A DNA stretch of 64,000 nt, taken from contig NZ_JANIBJ010000022.1 of NCBI RefSeq assembly GCF_024505185.1, positions 1 to 64,000 on the forward strand, read 5' to 3'. Both the position numbers and the translations under genes were made by a program. Positions within the stretch are counted from its first letter, which is position 1. Each line of letters opens with the position of its first letter. Positions 7,940-18,906 of the stretch are shown piece by piece. The DNA comes from Methylomonas subterranea (lineage in GTDB: Bacteria; Pseudomonadota; Gammaproteobacteria; Methylococcales; Methylomonadaceae). The notes beneath the pieces are model-generated. The model did not search any database. It was not told the origin of the DNA and was given only the letters and a program-made list of their open reading frames with translations.

Positions 7940-9376
7940 TTAAATGTGCCTCTTCCGCTGGCTGGTGGAAGGAATCGACATGGCTTCGCGGTATTTTGCA
8001 ATGGTACGCCGCGCCACATTGATACCCTTCTCGTTCAATAAGTCGGATATTTTACTATCGCTTAAGGGTTTGGCCGGATTTTCATTCCCCACCAACTCTT
8101 TTATCAGTGCTCTGATCGCCGTGGCGGAACACTCGCCTCCTCCCTCGGTACTGACGTGACTGGAGAAGAAGTATTTAAATTCGATCACTCCCTGCGGAGT
8201 GTGCATATATTTTTGCGTGGTGACCCTGGAAATGGTGGACTCATGCAGTTCCAGTTCCTCGGCGATATCGCGCAAGACCATGGCCTTCATGGCAATCGGT
8301 CCGTGTTCGAAAAATTCGCCCTGCTTTTCCACGATACTCTTGGCCACCCGCAATAACGTATCGTTGCGGCTATGCAGGCTTTTGATAAACCAACGCGCTT
8401 CCTGCATGTGGTTTTTCATGCTGACATTGTCCTGGCTGTTATCGGCCCGCTTGATCATGCCGGAATAGAACGGATTGATGCGCAGTTTGGGAGCGATATC
8501 CGGATTCAGCGTAACCAGCCATTGATCCTTGACCTTGTGCACGAACACATCGGGCACCACGTACTCCACATCGGCTTCCTGCAGGCGCGCGCCCGGCTTG
8601 GGATCCAGACTTCTGATCAAGGCCAGCACGCCCTTCAATTGTTCTTCGGTGAAGCCTACCCGTTTCATCAGCCGGGCTTGGTCGCAACTGGCCAACAACT
8701 CCAGGTGCCGGGTAACGAAATCCAACGTGTCGGCTTTGTACGGCGTATGCTCGGGCAACTGCTGCACTTGCAAGCGTAAGCAATCCGCCAAATCCAGGGC
8801 GCCCACGCCGACGGGATCGAAATTCTGGATCATGTGCAGCACGGCCTGCACCTCGTCCATCTCCAAATCGTCCAATTGTTCCAGCAGGCCTTGATAGATA
8901 TCGTTCAAATCGGTGGCCACATAACCGTCGTCATTTATGGCATCGATTATTCCCACCGCAATCGCGTAGTCGCGTTCGGAGACATGGGTCAATTCCAGTT
9001 GCCAGATCAAATGATCCTGCAAGGTTTGAGTTTTACCGCGAAAAGTTTCGAATTCCGCGCTATCCGACGAATCGTCACCCGCCGGCAAGGCACTCTCGTA
9101 GACGTCGTCCCAGCTGACATCGACCGGCAGTTCATCCGGCATGTCGGTTTGCGAACCTTCGCTGGTAATCTGATCGGTATTTTCGGATTTTTTATCCCTG
9201 TACTCCAGGGTAGGCAAATCATCCTCTTCAACCTCCAACATCATGTTGGATTCCAGCGCCTGCTGAATTTCCTGTTGCAGATCCAGGGTCGACATTTGCA
9301 ACAATTTGATCGCCTGTTGCAATTGCGGCGTCATTGTCAGGCTCTGACCAATTCTGAGCTGTAAAGATTGCTTCAT
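7940..9376 (-). CDS. rpoN: RNA polymerase sigma-54 factor RpoN
   Basis: A 478-residue sigma-54. Region I at the N-terminus (MKQSLQLRIGQSLTMTPQLQ) contacts activators, an acidic region II follows (about 50-110), then the core-binding domain, and near the end the RpoN box ARRTIAKYR that reads the -24 element. I chose the ATG at 9376, which matches the universal N-terminus; an upstream in-frame extension to 9469 overlaps lptB and has no sigma-54 similarity. RpoN serves enhancer-dependent genes, often nitrogen and flagellar functions. It starts 13 nt after lptB, within the kds-lpt-rpoN unit. Confidence 0.97.
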   Translation of the reverse strand: MKQSLQLRIGQSLTMTPQLQQAIKLLQMSTLDLQQEIQQALESNMMLEVEEDDLPTLEYRDKKSENTDQITSEGSQTDMPDELPVDVSWDDVYESALPAGDDSSDSAEFETFRGKTQTLQDHLIWQLELTHVSERDYAIAVGIIDAINDDGYVATDLNDIYQGLLEQLDDLEMDEVQAVLHMIQNFDPVGVGALDLADCLRLQVQQLPEHTPYKADTLDFVTRHLELLASCDQARLMKRVGFTEEQLKGVLALIRSLDPKPGARLQEADVEYVVPDVFVHKVKDQWLVTLNPDIAPKLRINPFYSGMIKRADNSQDNVSMKNHMQEARWFIKSLHSRNDTLLRVAKSIVEKQGEFFEHGPIAMKAMVLRDIAEELELHESTISRVTTQKYMHTPQGVIEFKYFFSSHVSTEGGGECSATAIRALIKELVGNENPAKPLSDSKISDLLNEKGINVARRTIAKYREAMSIPSTSQRKRHI

Positions 9377-9389
9377 GACTACTCGATCT

Positions 9390-10115
9390 CTATAAGCTAA
9401 ATGTGTCGCCCAAATATACGCGGCGGACTTCCTCGTTTTCAACCAATTGCCGCGAGGCTCCCTCGGCAATCACCTGCCCCGCATTCAGAATGTAGGCCCG
9501 GTCGCATATTTCAAGCGTTTCCCTAACCTTATGTTCGGTAATCAATATACCGATACCCCTTTCCTTCAGTTGGGCAATAATTTTTTGCAATTCCAGCACC
9601 GAAATCGGGTCGACGCCGGCAAACGGCTCGTCCAGCAGAATAAATTGCGGCTCCGAAGCCAGTGCCCTGGCGATTTCCACCCGCCGGCGTTCCCCGCCCG
9701 ACAGGCCCAGCGACTGTTGATTGCGTAAATGGCTGATGCCGAATTCGCCCAGCAACTCATCGATCATCAATTCGATCTGGCCATCGGTCAGATCGGCGCG
9801 TATCTGCAACACGGCCCGCAGGTTATCCGCCACGCTCAATTTACGGAACACCGAGGCTTCCTGAGCCAGATAGCCGATACCCAGCCGCGCCCGCCTATGC
9901 ATGGGATGATGCGTAATGCATTGATCGTCCAGATAAATCTGGCCGGCATCCGCCTTGACCAAACCCACCAGCATGTAAAAACTGGTGGTTTTGCCGGCGC
10001 CGTTGGGGCCCAATAAACCGACCACCTCGCTGGTATTGACCTCCAGACTGACCCCGTTAACGACGTTACGGCGGTTGTAGCTTTTGAAAATTTGTTCAGC
10101 TCTCAATCGCGCCAT
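9390..10115 (-). CDS. lptB: LPS export ABC transporter ATP-binding protein LptB
   Basis: A 241-residue ABC ATPase with Walker A GPNGAGKT (36-43), signature LSGGERRR, Walker B FILLDEP and switch histidine in TEHKV. LptB powers LptFG to extract LPS from the inner membrane and push it along LptC-LptA to the outer membrane. It follows lptA with a 1-nt gap. Identity rests on sequence and on the conserved position between lptA and rpoN. Confidence 0.97.
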   Translation of the reverse strand: MARLRAEQIFKSYNRRNVVNGVSLEVNTSEVVGLLGPNGAGKTTSFYMLVGLVKADAGQIYLDDQCITHHPMHRRARLGIGYLAQEASVFRKLSVADNLRAVLQIRADLTDGQIELMIDELLGEFGISHLRNQQSLGLSGGERRRVEIARALASEPQFILLDEPFAGVDPISVLELQKIIAQLKERGIGILITEHKVRETLEICDRAYILNAGQVIAEGASRQLVENEEVRRVYLGDTFSL

Positions 10116-10116
10116 G

Positions 10117-10617
10117 TCAGTTAGCCGGTTTCGCCTTGGGTTTGATGACGGAGTGGACCCGCTTGCCGTCCGAACTGGACTCGCCGGCCTTCAACAGAGA
10201 ATTTTTTGTATCATACTCGATACGATCGCTGGATTGTCGGGCATCGCCCTGCCAAACCGAAGCGTTCTTCATAAAAATCAACAGATTCTTGTCCGGATAA
10301 AATTCGTTGATCAGTCCTTCTCCGTACATCTTGTCTTTCCCCACGGCGGGCAACTGTTCGAACTTCGACGGGTTACCGGTCGCCACCAACTTGATAATGT
10401 CGCCGTCTTTCAGATAGACCACCAATTTATCGGCATCGATTCTGATACTGCCCTGTTTGGCCACCACCTTGCCGGTATAAGTACTGATTTGGGCCTTTTC
10501 GTCATAAACCGCGCTGTCCGAATCGATATAGACAGGCTGCTCGGAATCGCTTTCCAACCCCAAAGCCGGACCCACGCACAGCAATAGCCCCAAGCCGATC
10601 AACTTACTTAATTTCAT
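10117..10617 (-). CDS. lptA: LPS periplasmic bridge protein LptA
   Basis: A 166-residue periplasmic protein with a signal peptide of about 20 residues (MKLSKLIGLGLLLCVGPALG) and an OstA-type beta-jellyroll starting at PVYIDSDSAVYDEK. LptA monomers join LptC to LptD and form the hydrophobic groove through which LPS crosses the periplasm. Its start lies 14 nt inside the end of lptC, so translation is probably coupled. The C-terminus is basic (KPKAKPAN). Confidence 0.93.
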   Translation of the reverse strand: MKLSKLIGLGLLLCVGPALGLESDSEQPVYIDSDSAVYDEKAQISTYTGKVVAKQGSIRIDADKLVVYLKDGDIIKLVATGNPSKFEQLPAVGKDKMYGEGLINEFYPDKNLLIFMKNASVWQGDARQSSDRIEYDTKNSLLKAGESSSDGKRVHSVIKPKAKPAN

Positions 10618-11170
10618 AACGCCCTTTAACCTTGGACAATAATTTCAAGTGAATAGGACTCACAAAGGTTACTTCCATGCCGGTGCCCGATGTTTGATTG
10701 GGTGGGCTGACGATATCCGCCCAAGCCGCTGTTTCCGCATAGTGGGTTGACAATTTAACCCGCAAATCCGAAGTACTGATTTTCATGGCGGACGAACCCT
10801 TGGAGGCCTGGCGCTCTATCAAGGCCTTGCCGTTCAAGCGCAGATTGTCCCCGTCGGCCGCCATGATACCGCTATCGGATCGAATCACCCATGGCGCGGC
10901 ATTGGGGCTGTGCAAAACCATCATCGGCCTCTCCAGATGGGTGGAGCCATCCGCCTTGAAATGCCGCAACTTTTCCGCCGTCAACTCGCTCTTGGGCAAA
11001 CCGTCCAGATCCATTTCTTTTTTGTAATAACCGGAACTGAAAAAATCGGGGCTGTTTTCGGCCACTTTGATCTCGATGGCGCGCTGTTCGTACAACTGCT
11101 GCAACCACCAAGTCAACAAAGCGGCCCCGGCCACGTAAATGAACAGCTGGTATTTATCCCAAAAGTTCAT
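10604..11170 (-). CDS. lptC: LPS export protein LptC
   Basis: A 188-residue bitopic inner-membrane protein. One membrane helix lies at about residues 7-24, followed by a periplasmic LptC/YrbK jellyroll. It docks on LptBFG and hands LPS to LptA. It overlaps kdsC upstream by 4 nt (ATGA-type) and lptA downstream by 14 nt. The sequence is divergent, as usual for LptC, and the call leans partly on position. Confidence 0.9.
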   Translation of the reverse strand: MNFWDKYQLFIYVAGAALLTWWLQQLYEQRAIEIKVAENSPDFFSSGYYKKEMDLDGLPKSELTAEKLRHFKADGSTHLERPMMVLHSPNAAPWVIRSDSGIMAADGDNLRLNGKALIERQASKGSSAMKISTSDLRVKLSTHYAETAAWADIVSPPNQTSGTGMEVTFVSPIHLKLLSKVKGRYEIK

Positions 11171-11700
11171 AAATAGTTCCGCAACATCGCGTCAAAACTA
11201 CCCTGCACCTGCATGATCAGGTCGCACACCTCGCGCACGGCTCCCATGCCGCCCGGCGTTTGCGTGCACCAATCCGCCCGCTGTTTGACCGCAAAGTTGG
11301 CATCGGCAACCGCCACCGCGAAACCGGCTTGCAACATAATCGGCAAATCCAGCACATCGTCGCCGACGTGGGCAGCTTGCCCGGGACGCAAGTTCAGGTT
11401 TTGCAGGATCTCGGCAAAGGCCGCCCGCTTGTTTTCATGCCCTTGGTACACCAAATCGACGCCGAGAGTCTGCATGCGCAACGTCACGGAATTCGATTTG
11501 CGCCCGGAAATCACCGCCACCTCGACGCCGGATTGCCGCAATAGTTTAATACCGTGGCCGTCGCGGGCATGAAAGCATTTGTATTCCTGGCCGTGGTCGT
11601 CGAAGAAAAGACGTCCGTCGGTCAACACGCCGTCGACATCCAGTATCAACAATTTCAGCCGTTTGATTTTATCCTGTTGCTCCCGCGACAAATTCAGCAT
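11167..11700 (-). CDS. kdsC: 3-deoxy-D-manno-octulosonate 8-phosphate phosphatase KdsC
   Basis: A 177-residue HAD-superfamily phosphatase without a large cap domain. The nucleophile motif is LDVDGVLTDG (about 18-27), motif II is VISGRKS, and motif III is HVGDDVLDLPIM. It converts Kdo-8-phosphate to Kdo for LPS inner core. It follows kdsD with a 9-nt gap, so two successive steps of Kdo synthesis are encoded together and upstream of the LPS export genes. Confidence 0.95.
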   Translation of the reverse strand: MLNLSREQQDKIKRLKLLILDVDGVLTDGRLFFDDHGQEYKCFHARDGHGIKLLRQSGVEVAVISGRKSNSVTLRMQTLGVDLVYQGHENKRAAFAEILQNLNLRPGQAAHVGDDVLDLPIMLQAGFAVAVADANFAVKQRADWCTQTPGGMGAVREVCDLIMQVQGSFDAMLRNYL

Positions 11701-11709
11701 GCCCCCTCC

Positions 11710-12684
11710 TCAAACAATGCCGGCCCGCAACAAATCGTGCATATTCAATGCACCGTGCAGATGTTTATCTTCATCGACCACCAGCAGGGCGTTGATCTTT
11801 TTGCTTTCCATGATTTGCATGGCTTCGGCGGCCAGGATGTCCTGTTTGATCACCGCGCAAGGCCGCGTCATAACCTCCGCAACCCGGGTACCGCGCACAT
11901 CGAGATTCTTTTCCAGCATGCGCCGCAAATCGCCGTCGGTAAATATGCCCGCCACCTGCCCATCCTCATCGACCACCGCCGTCATGCCCAGCTTCTTTTC
12001 CGTCATCTCCAGCAAAGCTTTACTGACCGTCACCGAATCGGCAACCATCGGCACTTCGACGCCTCTGTGCATAATGTCGCCGACCTGCAGCAACAAGCGC
12101 TTGCCCAAACTGCCGCCCGGATGCGACAAGGCAAAATCATCGCGGGTAAAGCCCTTGCTTTGCAACAACGACACAGCCAGCGCATCGCCCATCACCAAGG
12201 CCGCCGTGGTGCTGGAGGTCGGCGCCAAACCCAATGGACAAGCCTCTTGTTCGACAGCCACATCGATATGCACGCTGGCCAGCTTGGCCAAGGCCGATCC
12301 GGCGTTGCCCGTCATGGCAATCAAAGGCACGCCCAGCCTCTTAATGATAGGCAAGATCGTCAAAATTTCCTCGGTTTCGCCGGAATTGGACAAGGCCAAC
12401 ACGACATCCTGCCGGGTTATCATGCCAAGGTCGCCGTGACTGGCCTCGCCCGGATGCACAAAAAAAGCCGGAGTACCGGTGCTGGCCAGGGTAGCGGCGA
12501 TTTTGCCGGCGATATGGCCGGATTTACCCATCCCCGTCACCACCACCCGGCCCTTACAGGCCAGAAGCAAATGGCAAGCCCGGATAAATTGTTCGTCTAT
12601 GCGCTCCGCCAACATGGCAACGGCTTTGGTTTCGGTTTGAATAACCGCCACAGCCAAGGCCTGAATATCCTGATCGCACACCAA
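11710..12684 (-). CDS. kdsD: D-arabinose 5-phosphate isomerase (KdsD/KpsF family)
   Basis: A 324-residue sugar-phosphate isomerase: an SIS domain (about 35-180, with VVVTGMGKSG and ALSNSGETEE) followed by two CBS domains (about 205-324). It interconverts ribulose-5-phosphate and arabinose-5-phosphate, the first committed step to Kdo. Length and domain order match KdsD. It heads the minus-strand kds-lpt-rpoN unit; the 141-bp gap to the divergent mlaF probably holds both promoters. Confidence 0.95.
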   Translation of the reverse strand: MVCDQDIQALAVAVIQTETKAVAMLAERIDEQFIRACHLLLACKGRVVVTGMGKSGHIAGKIAATLASTGTPAFFVHPGEASHGDLGMITRQDVVLALSNSGETEEILTILPIIKRLGVPLIAMTGNAGSALAKLASVHIDVAVEQEACPLGLAPTSSTTAALVMGDALAVSLLQSKGFTRDDFALSHPGGSLGKRLLLQVGDIMHRGVEVPMVADSVTVSKALLEMTEKKLGMTAVVDEDGQVAGIFTDGDLRRMLEKNLDVRGTRVAEVMTRPCAVIKQDILAAEAMQIMESKKINALLVVDEDKHLHGALNMHDLLRAGIV

Positions 12685-12825
12685 ACCAATCCCCCACCAA
12701 AAACGCTAAAAAAGGAACCATTATTGCATGTTATTGCCGACCTTTTCATCCCGAGTCATTGACTTATTATTGACCCCTCATACAAAATAGCCCACTTCAC
12801 TCCCCAAATTATGTAATTCCGGCAG

Positions 12826-13644
12826 ATGCCCACTAGCGCAAGCTCGACAAATCATATCGTTAGCGTCGAAAACCTCAGCTTTTCCCGCGGCACGAGAAAA
12901 ATTTTTGACGATGTCAGCCTGAACATACCGCGCGGCAAGGTCACCGCCATCATGGGCCCCAGCGGAACCGGTAAAACCACGCTGCTGAAATTGATTGGCG
13001 GGCAGTTGTATCCCAACGCCGGCCGAATACTGGTGGACGGGCAAAACGTGCATCAGCTAAAGACCAGGGAGCTATATAACTTGCGCAAGCGCATGGGCAT
13101 GTTGTTTCAAAGCGGCGCCCTGCTGACCGATATGAATGTCTACGACAACGTGGCCTTTCCATTGCGGGAACACACGCATTTGCCGGAATCCATGATCCGC
13201 ACGCTGGTGCTGATGAAGTTGCAGGCCGTCGGTTTGCGCGGAGCCCATCAATTGATGCCTAACGAACTGTCCGGCGGCATGGCCCGGCGGGTGGCGCTGG
13301 CCCGTGCCATCGCCCTCGATCCGATGATGATCATGTATGACGAGCCGTTCACCGGACAGGACCCTATTTCGATGGGAGCCTTGGTACATCTGATAAAGTC
13401 TCTGAATACCACCCTGGGCCTGACCAGCATCATCGTCTCGCACGACGTGCATGAAACGGCCGCCATCGCCGACTATATCTACGTACTCTCCGAAGGCAGA
13501 ATCGTCGGCCAGGGCACGCCCCAGCAACTGGCAAGCTCGGATTCGGCCTGGGTACAACAATTCATGAACGGCGACGCCGACGGCCCAGTGCATTTTCATT
13601 ACCCGGCCAGGGATTACCTCGACGATCTGCTGACCGCCAAATAA
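12826..13644 (+). CDS. mlaF: Phospholipid transport ATP-binding protein MlaF
   Basis: A 272-residue ABC ATPase with Walker A GPSGTGKT (about 44-51), signature LSGGMARRVALARA and Walker B MIMYDEPFTGQD. The GQDP context after Walker B and the GGM signature variant are typical of MlaF. It drives the inner-membrane MlaFEDB complex that moves phospholipids between the inner and outer membranes to maintain lipid asymmetry. It is first in the plus-strand mla-murA-his run, divergent from kdsD. Confidence 0.95.
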   Translation: MPTSASSTNHIVSVENLSFSRGTRKIFDDVSLNIPRGKVTAIMGPSGTGKTTLLKLIGGQLYPNAGRILVDGQNVHQLKTRELYNLRKRMGMLFQSGALLTDMNVYDNVAFPLREHTHLPESMIRTLVLMKLQAVGLRGAHQLMPNELSGGMARRVALARAIALDPMMIMYDEPFTGQDPISMGALVHLIKSLNTTLGLTSIIVSHDVHETAAIADYIYVLSEGRIVGQGTPQQLASSDSAWVQQFMNGDADGPVHFHYPARDYLDDLLTAK

Positions 13645-13656
13645 CCCGGACTCGCG

Positions 13657-14439
13657 ATGCTTGAATTTTTAGAACTTCTGGGAAAGACCGCCCGCGGCAG
13701 TTTCGCCAAACTGGGCCGGGCCACCTTTTTCCTGATGCATGTGCTGGCGGGCATACGCGAAGTATTACCGCGCCCCAACCTGTTGAACAAACAACTGTAC
13801 TCGGTGGGCGTGCTGTCGTTTCTGATCATCGCCATTTCCGGCCTGTTCGTCGGCATGGTGCTGGGCCTGCAGGGCTATTATATTTTGTCGGATTTCGGCG
13901 CCGACGAATCCCTGGGCCTGATGGTGGCGGCTTCGCTGGTGCGCGAACTGGGGCCGGTGGTTTCAGCGTTGCTGTTCGCCGGCAGGGCCGGGTCGGCGCT
14001 GACGGCGGAAATCGGCCTGATGAAAGCCACCGAACAATTGTCCGGCATGGAAATGATGGCGGTGGACCCGATCAACCGCATCATCACCCCGCGTTTTCTG
14101 GCCGGCCTGATTTCCACCCCGCTACTGGCGGCCATTTTCAGTTCGATAGGCGTCATGGGTGGACACTTGGTTGGCGTCGGCATGCTAGGCGTCGACGACG
14201 GCGCCTTCTGGGCCCAAATGCAAAACGGCATAGACTTTAACGAAGACATCATCAACGGCGTCATCAAAAGCGTGGTGTTCGGATTCGTGGTGTCCTGGAT
14301 CGCCTTGTTCGAAGGCTACGACAGCGTACCCACCTCCGAAGGCGTCAGCCGCGCCACCACCCGCACCGTGGTCAATTCCGCCTTTTCGATTCTGGGACTC
14401 GATTTCATTTTAACCGCTCTGATGTTTGGAGACATTTGA
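13657..14439 (+). CDS. mlaE: Phospholipid transport permease MlaE
   Basis: A 260-residue MlaE-family permease with about five or six membrane helices and the conserved core [20 protein letters not shown]. It forms the membrane dimer of MlaFEDB, on which the MlaD hexamer sits. It starts 12 nt after mlaF and ends one base before mlaD, so the three are co-translated. Confidence 0.95.
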   Translation: MLEFLELLGKTARGSFAKLGRATFFLMHVLAGIREVLPRPNLLNKQLYSVGVLSFLIIAISGLFVGMVLGLQGYYILSDFGADESLGLMVAASLVRELGPVVSALLFAGRAGSALTAEIGLMKATEQLSGMEMMAVDPINRIITPRFLAGLISTPLLAAIFSSIGVMGGHLVGVGMLGVDDGAFWAQMQNGIDFNEDIINGVIKSVVFGFVVSWIALFEGYDSVPTSEGVSRATTRTVVNSAFSILGLDFILTALMFGDI

Positions 14440-14440
14440 C

Positions 14441-14904
14441 ATGCAGCACTCAAAAACGCAGGACACCCTGGTCGGCATGTTTGTCGCCGTCGGTATTGCC
14501 GCCCTGTTTTACATGGCCCTGCAAATCAGCAACCTGGGCTCCTACAGTAACGGAGACAGCTACACCGTCAGCGCCCGCTTTCAGAACTCCGGCGGCCTGA
14601 AGATCAAATCGCCGGTATCGCTTGCCGGGGTAAAAATCGGCCGCGTCTCGTCCATCACGCTGGACAAGAGCTCGCACGAAGCCGTGGTGGAAATGCGTAT
14701 CGACAGCCAATACGACAATCTGCCCGACGATTCCAGCGCCAGCATTTATACCGCCGGCCTGTTGGGCGAACAATACATCAGCATAGACCCCGGTTCGTCC
14801 GAGGATTATTTGAAAGACAAAAGCCGCCTGGACATCACCAGCTCGGCCATCGTGCTGGAAGAAATGATAGGCAAGTTCATGATGAACAAAGCGGAAGGCA
14901 AATA

Positions 14905-14905
<1 letters not shown>
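14441..14905 (+). CDS. mlaD: Phospholipid-binding MCE protein MlaD
   Basis: A 154-residue MCE-domain protein. One N-terminal membrane anchor (about 10-28) is followed by the MCE domain (about 37-115) with NSGGLKIKSPVSLAGVKIG. I chose ATG 14441 because GGAGA sits at 14428-14432; an earlier in-frame ATG (14426) lies inside mlaE. MlaD hexamers form the lipid channel on MlaE. In most relatives the next gene is mlaC, the periplasmic shuttle; here mlaB follows directly, with overlapping TAATG. Confidence 0.94.
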
Positions 14906-16510
<1,605 letters not shown>

Positions 16511-16525
16511 TAGACGACTGAAATC

Positions 16526-17152
16526 ATGTTGACCATAGCCGTATCCAAGGGCCGCATTTACGAAGAAGCCCTGCCGTTTTTGCAGCAAGCCGGCATCACG
16601 CCGGTTGACGACCCCGACAAAAGCCGCAAGCTGATCTTGCAAACCACCCGCCCGGACGTGCAACTGGTGATCATCCGCGCCACCGACGTGCCGACCTTCG
16701 TCGAATACGGCGCGGCCGATATGGGGATTGCCGGCAAGGACGTGCTGCTGGAACACGGCGCCGAAAGCCTTTACGAGCCGCTGGATCTCGGCATAGCCGG
16801 CTGCCGGCTTATGACCGCCGGCCCGGTCAATGCGCCGGAAGTCAAGGGCCGTTTGCGTGTCGCCACCAAATACGTCAAAACCGCGCAACGCTATTACGCC
16901 GACCTGGGCATACAGGCCGAAATCATCAAACTCTACGGCTCGATGGAACTGGCGCCGCTGGTCGGCTTGGCCGATTGCATCGTCGATTTGGTTGACACCG
17001 GCAACACCCTGAAAGCCAACGGCCTGGAACCGCGCGAATTGATCGCCAACATCACCTCCCGGCTGGTGGTCAACAAGGCGGCGATGAAAATGAAGCACCA
17101 AGCCATCCAGGCGTTGATAGACCAGTTCGAAACTACTTTGGCACAACGGTAA
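16526..17152 (+). CDS. hisG: ATP phosphoribosyltransferase catalytic subunit, short form HisG
   Basis: A 208-residue HisG, ending without the C-terminal regulatory domain of the about 300-residue long form. Short HisG proteins need the HisZ regulatory subunit, a histidyl-tRNA-synthetase paralogue, which is not in this window. The motif [14 protein letters not shown] is the PRPP-binding region. It catalyses the first step of histidine synthesis, condensing ATP with PRPP. It lies 15 bp after murA and 5 bp before hisD. Confidence 0.97.
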   Translation: MLTIAVSKGRIYEEALPFLQQAGITPVDDPDKSRKLILQTTRPDVQLVIIRATDVPTFVEYGAADMGIAGKDVLLEHGAESLYEPLDLGIAGCRLMTAGPVNAPEVKGRLRVATKYVKTAQRYYADLGIQAEIIKLYGSMELAPLVGLADCIVDLVDTGNTLKANGLEPRELIANITSRLVVNKAAMKMKHQAIQALIDQFETTLAQR

Positions 17153-17157
17153 TCACC

Positions 17158-18459
17158 ATGACAGCAATCCAAATGTTGCGCCTCGACAGCGCCGACCCTC
17201 ACTTTGCCGATGCGTTAACGCAAAGACTGGCCTGGGATGCCAGCGACGACTTGGAGATACACCAACGGGTATTGGAGATCATCGCCAACGTGCGCAAACA
17301 CGGCGACCAAGCCTTGCTCGACTACACCAACCGCTTCGACCGCACCAACTTTAAAGCCGCCGCTGAATTGGAATTGGGTCAAGCCGCCTTGAAGCAAGCC
17401 TGGGACAGCCTGCCGACGGATCAAGCCCAAGCCCTGCAAATCGCCGCCGAGCGCGTCCGCGCTTATGCCGAGCATCAAAAACTGCAATCCTGGCAATTTA
17501 CCGAAGCCGATGGCACGCTGCTGGGGCAAAAAGTCACCCCGCTGGATAAAGCCGGATTGTATGTACCGGGCGGCAAAGCCGCCTATCCATCCTCGGTATT
17601 GATGAATGCAATTCCGGCCAAGGTTGCCGGGGTCGGCGAATTGATTATGGTTGTACCCACACCCGGCGGGGAAACCAATGCCATGGTACTGGCGGCCGCC
17701 TATATCGCCGGCGTCGACCGGGTTTTCACGATAGGCGGCGCCCAAGCCGTAGCGGCGCTGGCTTACGGCAGCGAAACCGTGCCGGCGGTGGACAAGATCG
17801 TCGGCCCCGGCAACATCTACGTCGCCACCGCCAAAAAACTGGTATTCGGCCAGGTCGGCATCGACATGATTGCCGGCCCGTCGGAAATTTTGATCATCTG
17901 TGACGGCCAAACCGATCCCGACTGGATCGCCATGGACCTGTTCTCGCAAGCCGAACACGACGAAAACGCCCAGTCGATTTTGATCAGCGACAACGCCGAA
18001 TTTCTGGACCGGGTCGAGGCCAGCATCAACAAACTGCTGCCGGAAATGGAACGGGCCGAGATCATTCGCGCATCGATGACCGGGCGCGGCGCTTTCATCA
18101 AGGTCAACGATTTGACCGAAGCCGCCGAAGTCGCCAACCGCATCGCCCCGGAACACTTGGAATTATCGGTCGCCGACCCGGAAACCCTGGCCGCGCAAAT
18201 CCGCAACGCCGGCGCTATCTTCATGGGCCGCTACACAGCCGAAGCCTTGGGCGATTATTGCGCCGGCCCCAACCACGTACTACCGACTTCCAGCACCGCC
18301 CGCTACTCTTCACCGCTGGGTGTGTACGACTTCCAAAAACGCAGCAGTTTGATCAATTGTTCGGCTGCCGGCGCTTCCGAGCTTGGCAAGATTGCTTCGG
18401 TGTTGGCGCGGGGGGAGAGTTTGACTGCTCACGCGCGGTCGGCGGAATATCGGATTTAA
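17158..18459 (+). CDS. hisD: Histidinol dehydrogenase HisD
   Basis: A 433-residue zinc- and NAD-dependent enzyme of usual length that oxidises L-histidinol to L-histidine in two steps. Recognisable segments are [22 protein letters not shown], split by the normal NAD-site glycines, [16 protein letters not shown], and [12 protein letters not shown]. It closes the mla-murA-hisGD run; hisC, often next in relatives, is absent. A repeat-type stem-loop follows at once and the accessory island starts there. Confidence 0.97.
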   Translation: MTAIQMLRLDSADPHFADALTQRLAWDASDDLEIHQRVLEIIANVRKHGDQALLDYTNRFDRTNFKAAAELELGQAALKQAWDSLPTDQAQALQIAAERVRAYAEHQKLQSWQFTEADGTLLGQKVTPLDKAGLYVPGGKAAYPSSVLMNAIPAKVAGVGELIMVVPTPGGETNAMVLAAAYIAGVDRVFTIGGAQAVAALAYGSETVPAVDKIVGPGNIYVATAKKLVFGQVGIDMIAGPSEILIICDGQTDPDWIAMDLFSQAEHDENAQSILISDNAEFLDRVEASINKLLPEMERAEIIRASMTGRGAFIKVNDLTEAAEVANRIAPEHLELSVADPETLAAQIRNAGAIFMGRYTAEALGDYCAGPNHVLPTSSTARYSSPLGVYDFQKRSSLINCSAAGASELGKIASVLARGESLTAHARSAEYRI

Positions 18460-18468
18460 GAACTATTC

Positions 18469-18488
18469 CCTCTCCCGCCGGGAGAGGG
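18469..18488. repeat. REP-like stem-loop after hisD
   Basis: An 8-bp inverted repeat (18469-18476 with 18481-18488, 4-nt loop) is followed by a G-rich tail to about 18502. The same stem and tail recur at 37155-37189, so this is a dispersed REP-type element, not a unique terminator. It has no T-run, but may still act in 3'-end protection of the hisD mRNA. Confidence 0.75.
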
Positions 18489-18514
18489 TTAGGGTGAGGG
18501 GAGTTTTAAATTTG

Positions 18515-18775
18515 TGTCGCTGCCGCGACAGTCATTTAGAAGTCGGTTCGCGGACCGACAGCCGCGATACTTTCTTTTGCGTCGCCAAAAGAAAGTATCC
18601 AAAGAAAAGGCGACCCGAATCCCGCGTTAATCCTGCGCTCCTCAGGTTTGAGCGGGGTTTCCCGAAGGGGCCTCCAAGCCCCCGCGGAAAACGCGATGCA
18701 TCCCTGCATCGCCCCTAGCGGGCTAGTCCGCCCAAACCCTCCGGTGCTCGGCGCGGCATAACGGGAACAAAACCA
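18515..18775 (-). repeat. Long dispersed repeat, copy A (left arm of an inverted pair)
   Basis: This stretch is the near-identical reverse complement of 22190-22450, including the segments around the GAAAGTATC blocks, the GATGCATCC block and the CCGGTGCTCGG block. A 43-bp end piece recurs at 21530-21571 and a degenerate copy lies at 23325-23535. Small open frames inside it are by-products of the repeat, not supported genes. With copy B it brackets the two-gene module and the intron remnant. Confidence 0.8.
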
Positions 18776-18906
18776 ATCCGTAATTTAAAGAAAACCAATA
18801 CGATATATACAGTTCCAAAATGTAAGAAGTGGCAATAACAAAAGCCAGTCAATCGAGAATAATATCATTCTCACGCTACTTAACAAGCTCTAACGGCTAA
18901 CCTGTA
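18776..18906. other. AT-rich gene-free stretch at the 3' end of the module
   Basis: Composition changes sharply from the GC-rich repeat to AT-rich DNA here. The only structure I see is a short inverted repeat GAGAAT/ATTCTC (18855-18860 with 18867-18872). On the minus strand it is followed about 10 nt later by a T-rich run, so it could be a weak terminator for the membrane-protein gene that ends at 18907. No gene is visible. Confidence 0.4.

Noticed and set aside
11554-12762. A 402-codon plus-strand frame opposite kdsC and kdsD
   Set aside because: Antisense to two recognised enzymes; composition rich in His, Gln and Gly with no domain.
18494-18718. Small frames in the long repeats reading TFFCVAKRKYPKKRR
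   Set aside because: They occur in both repeat copies (also about 22309-22491 on the minus strand), are known-looking artefacts of a repeat, and have no ribosome site or full conservation.
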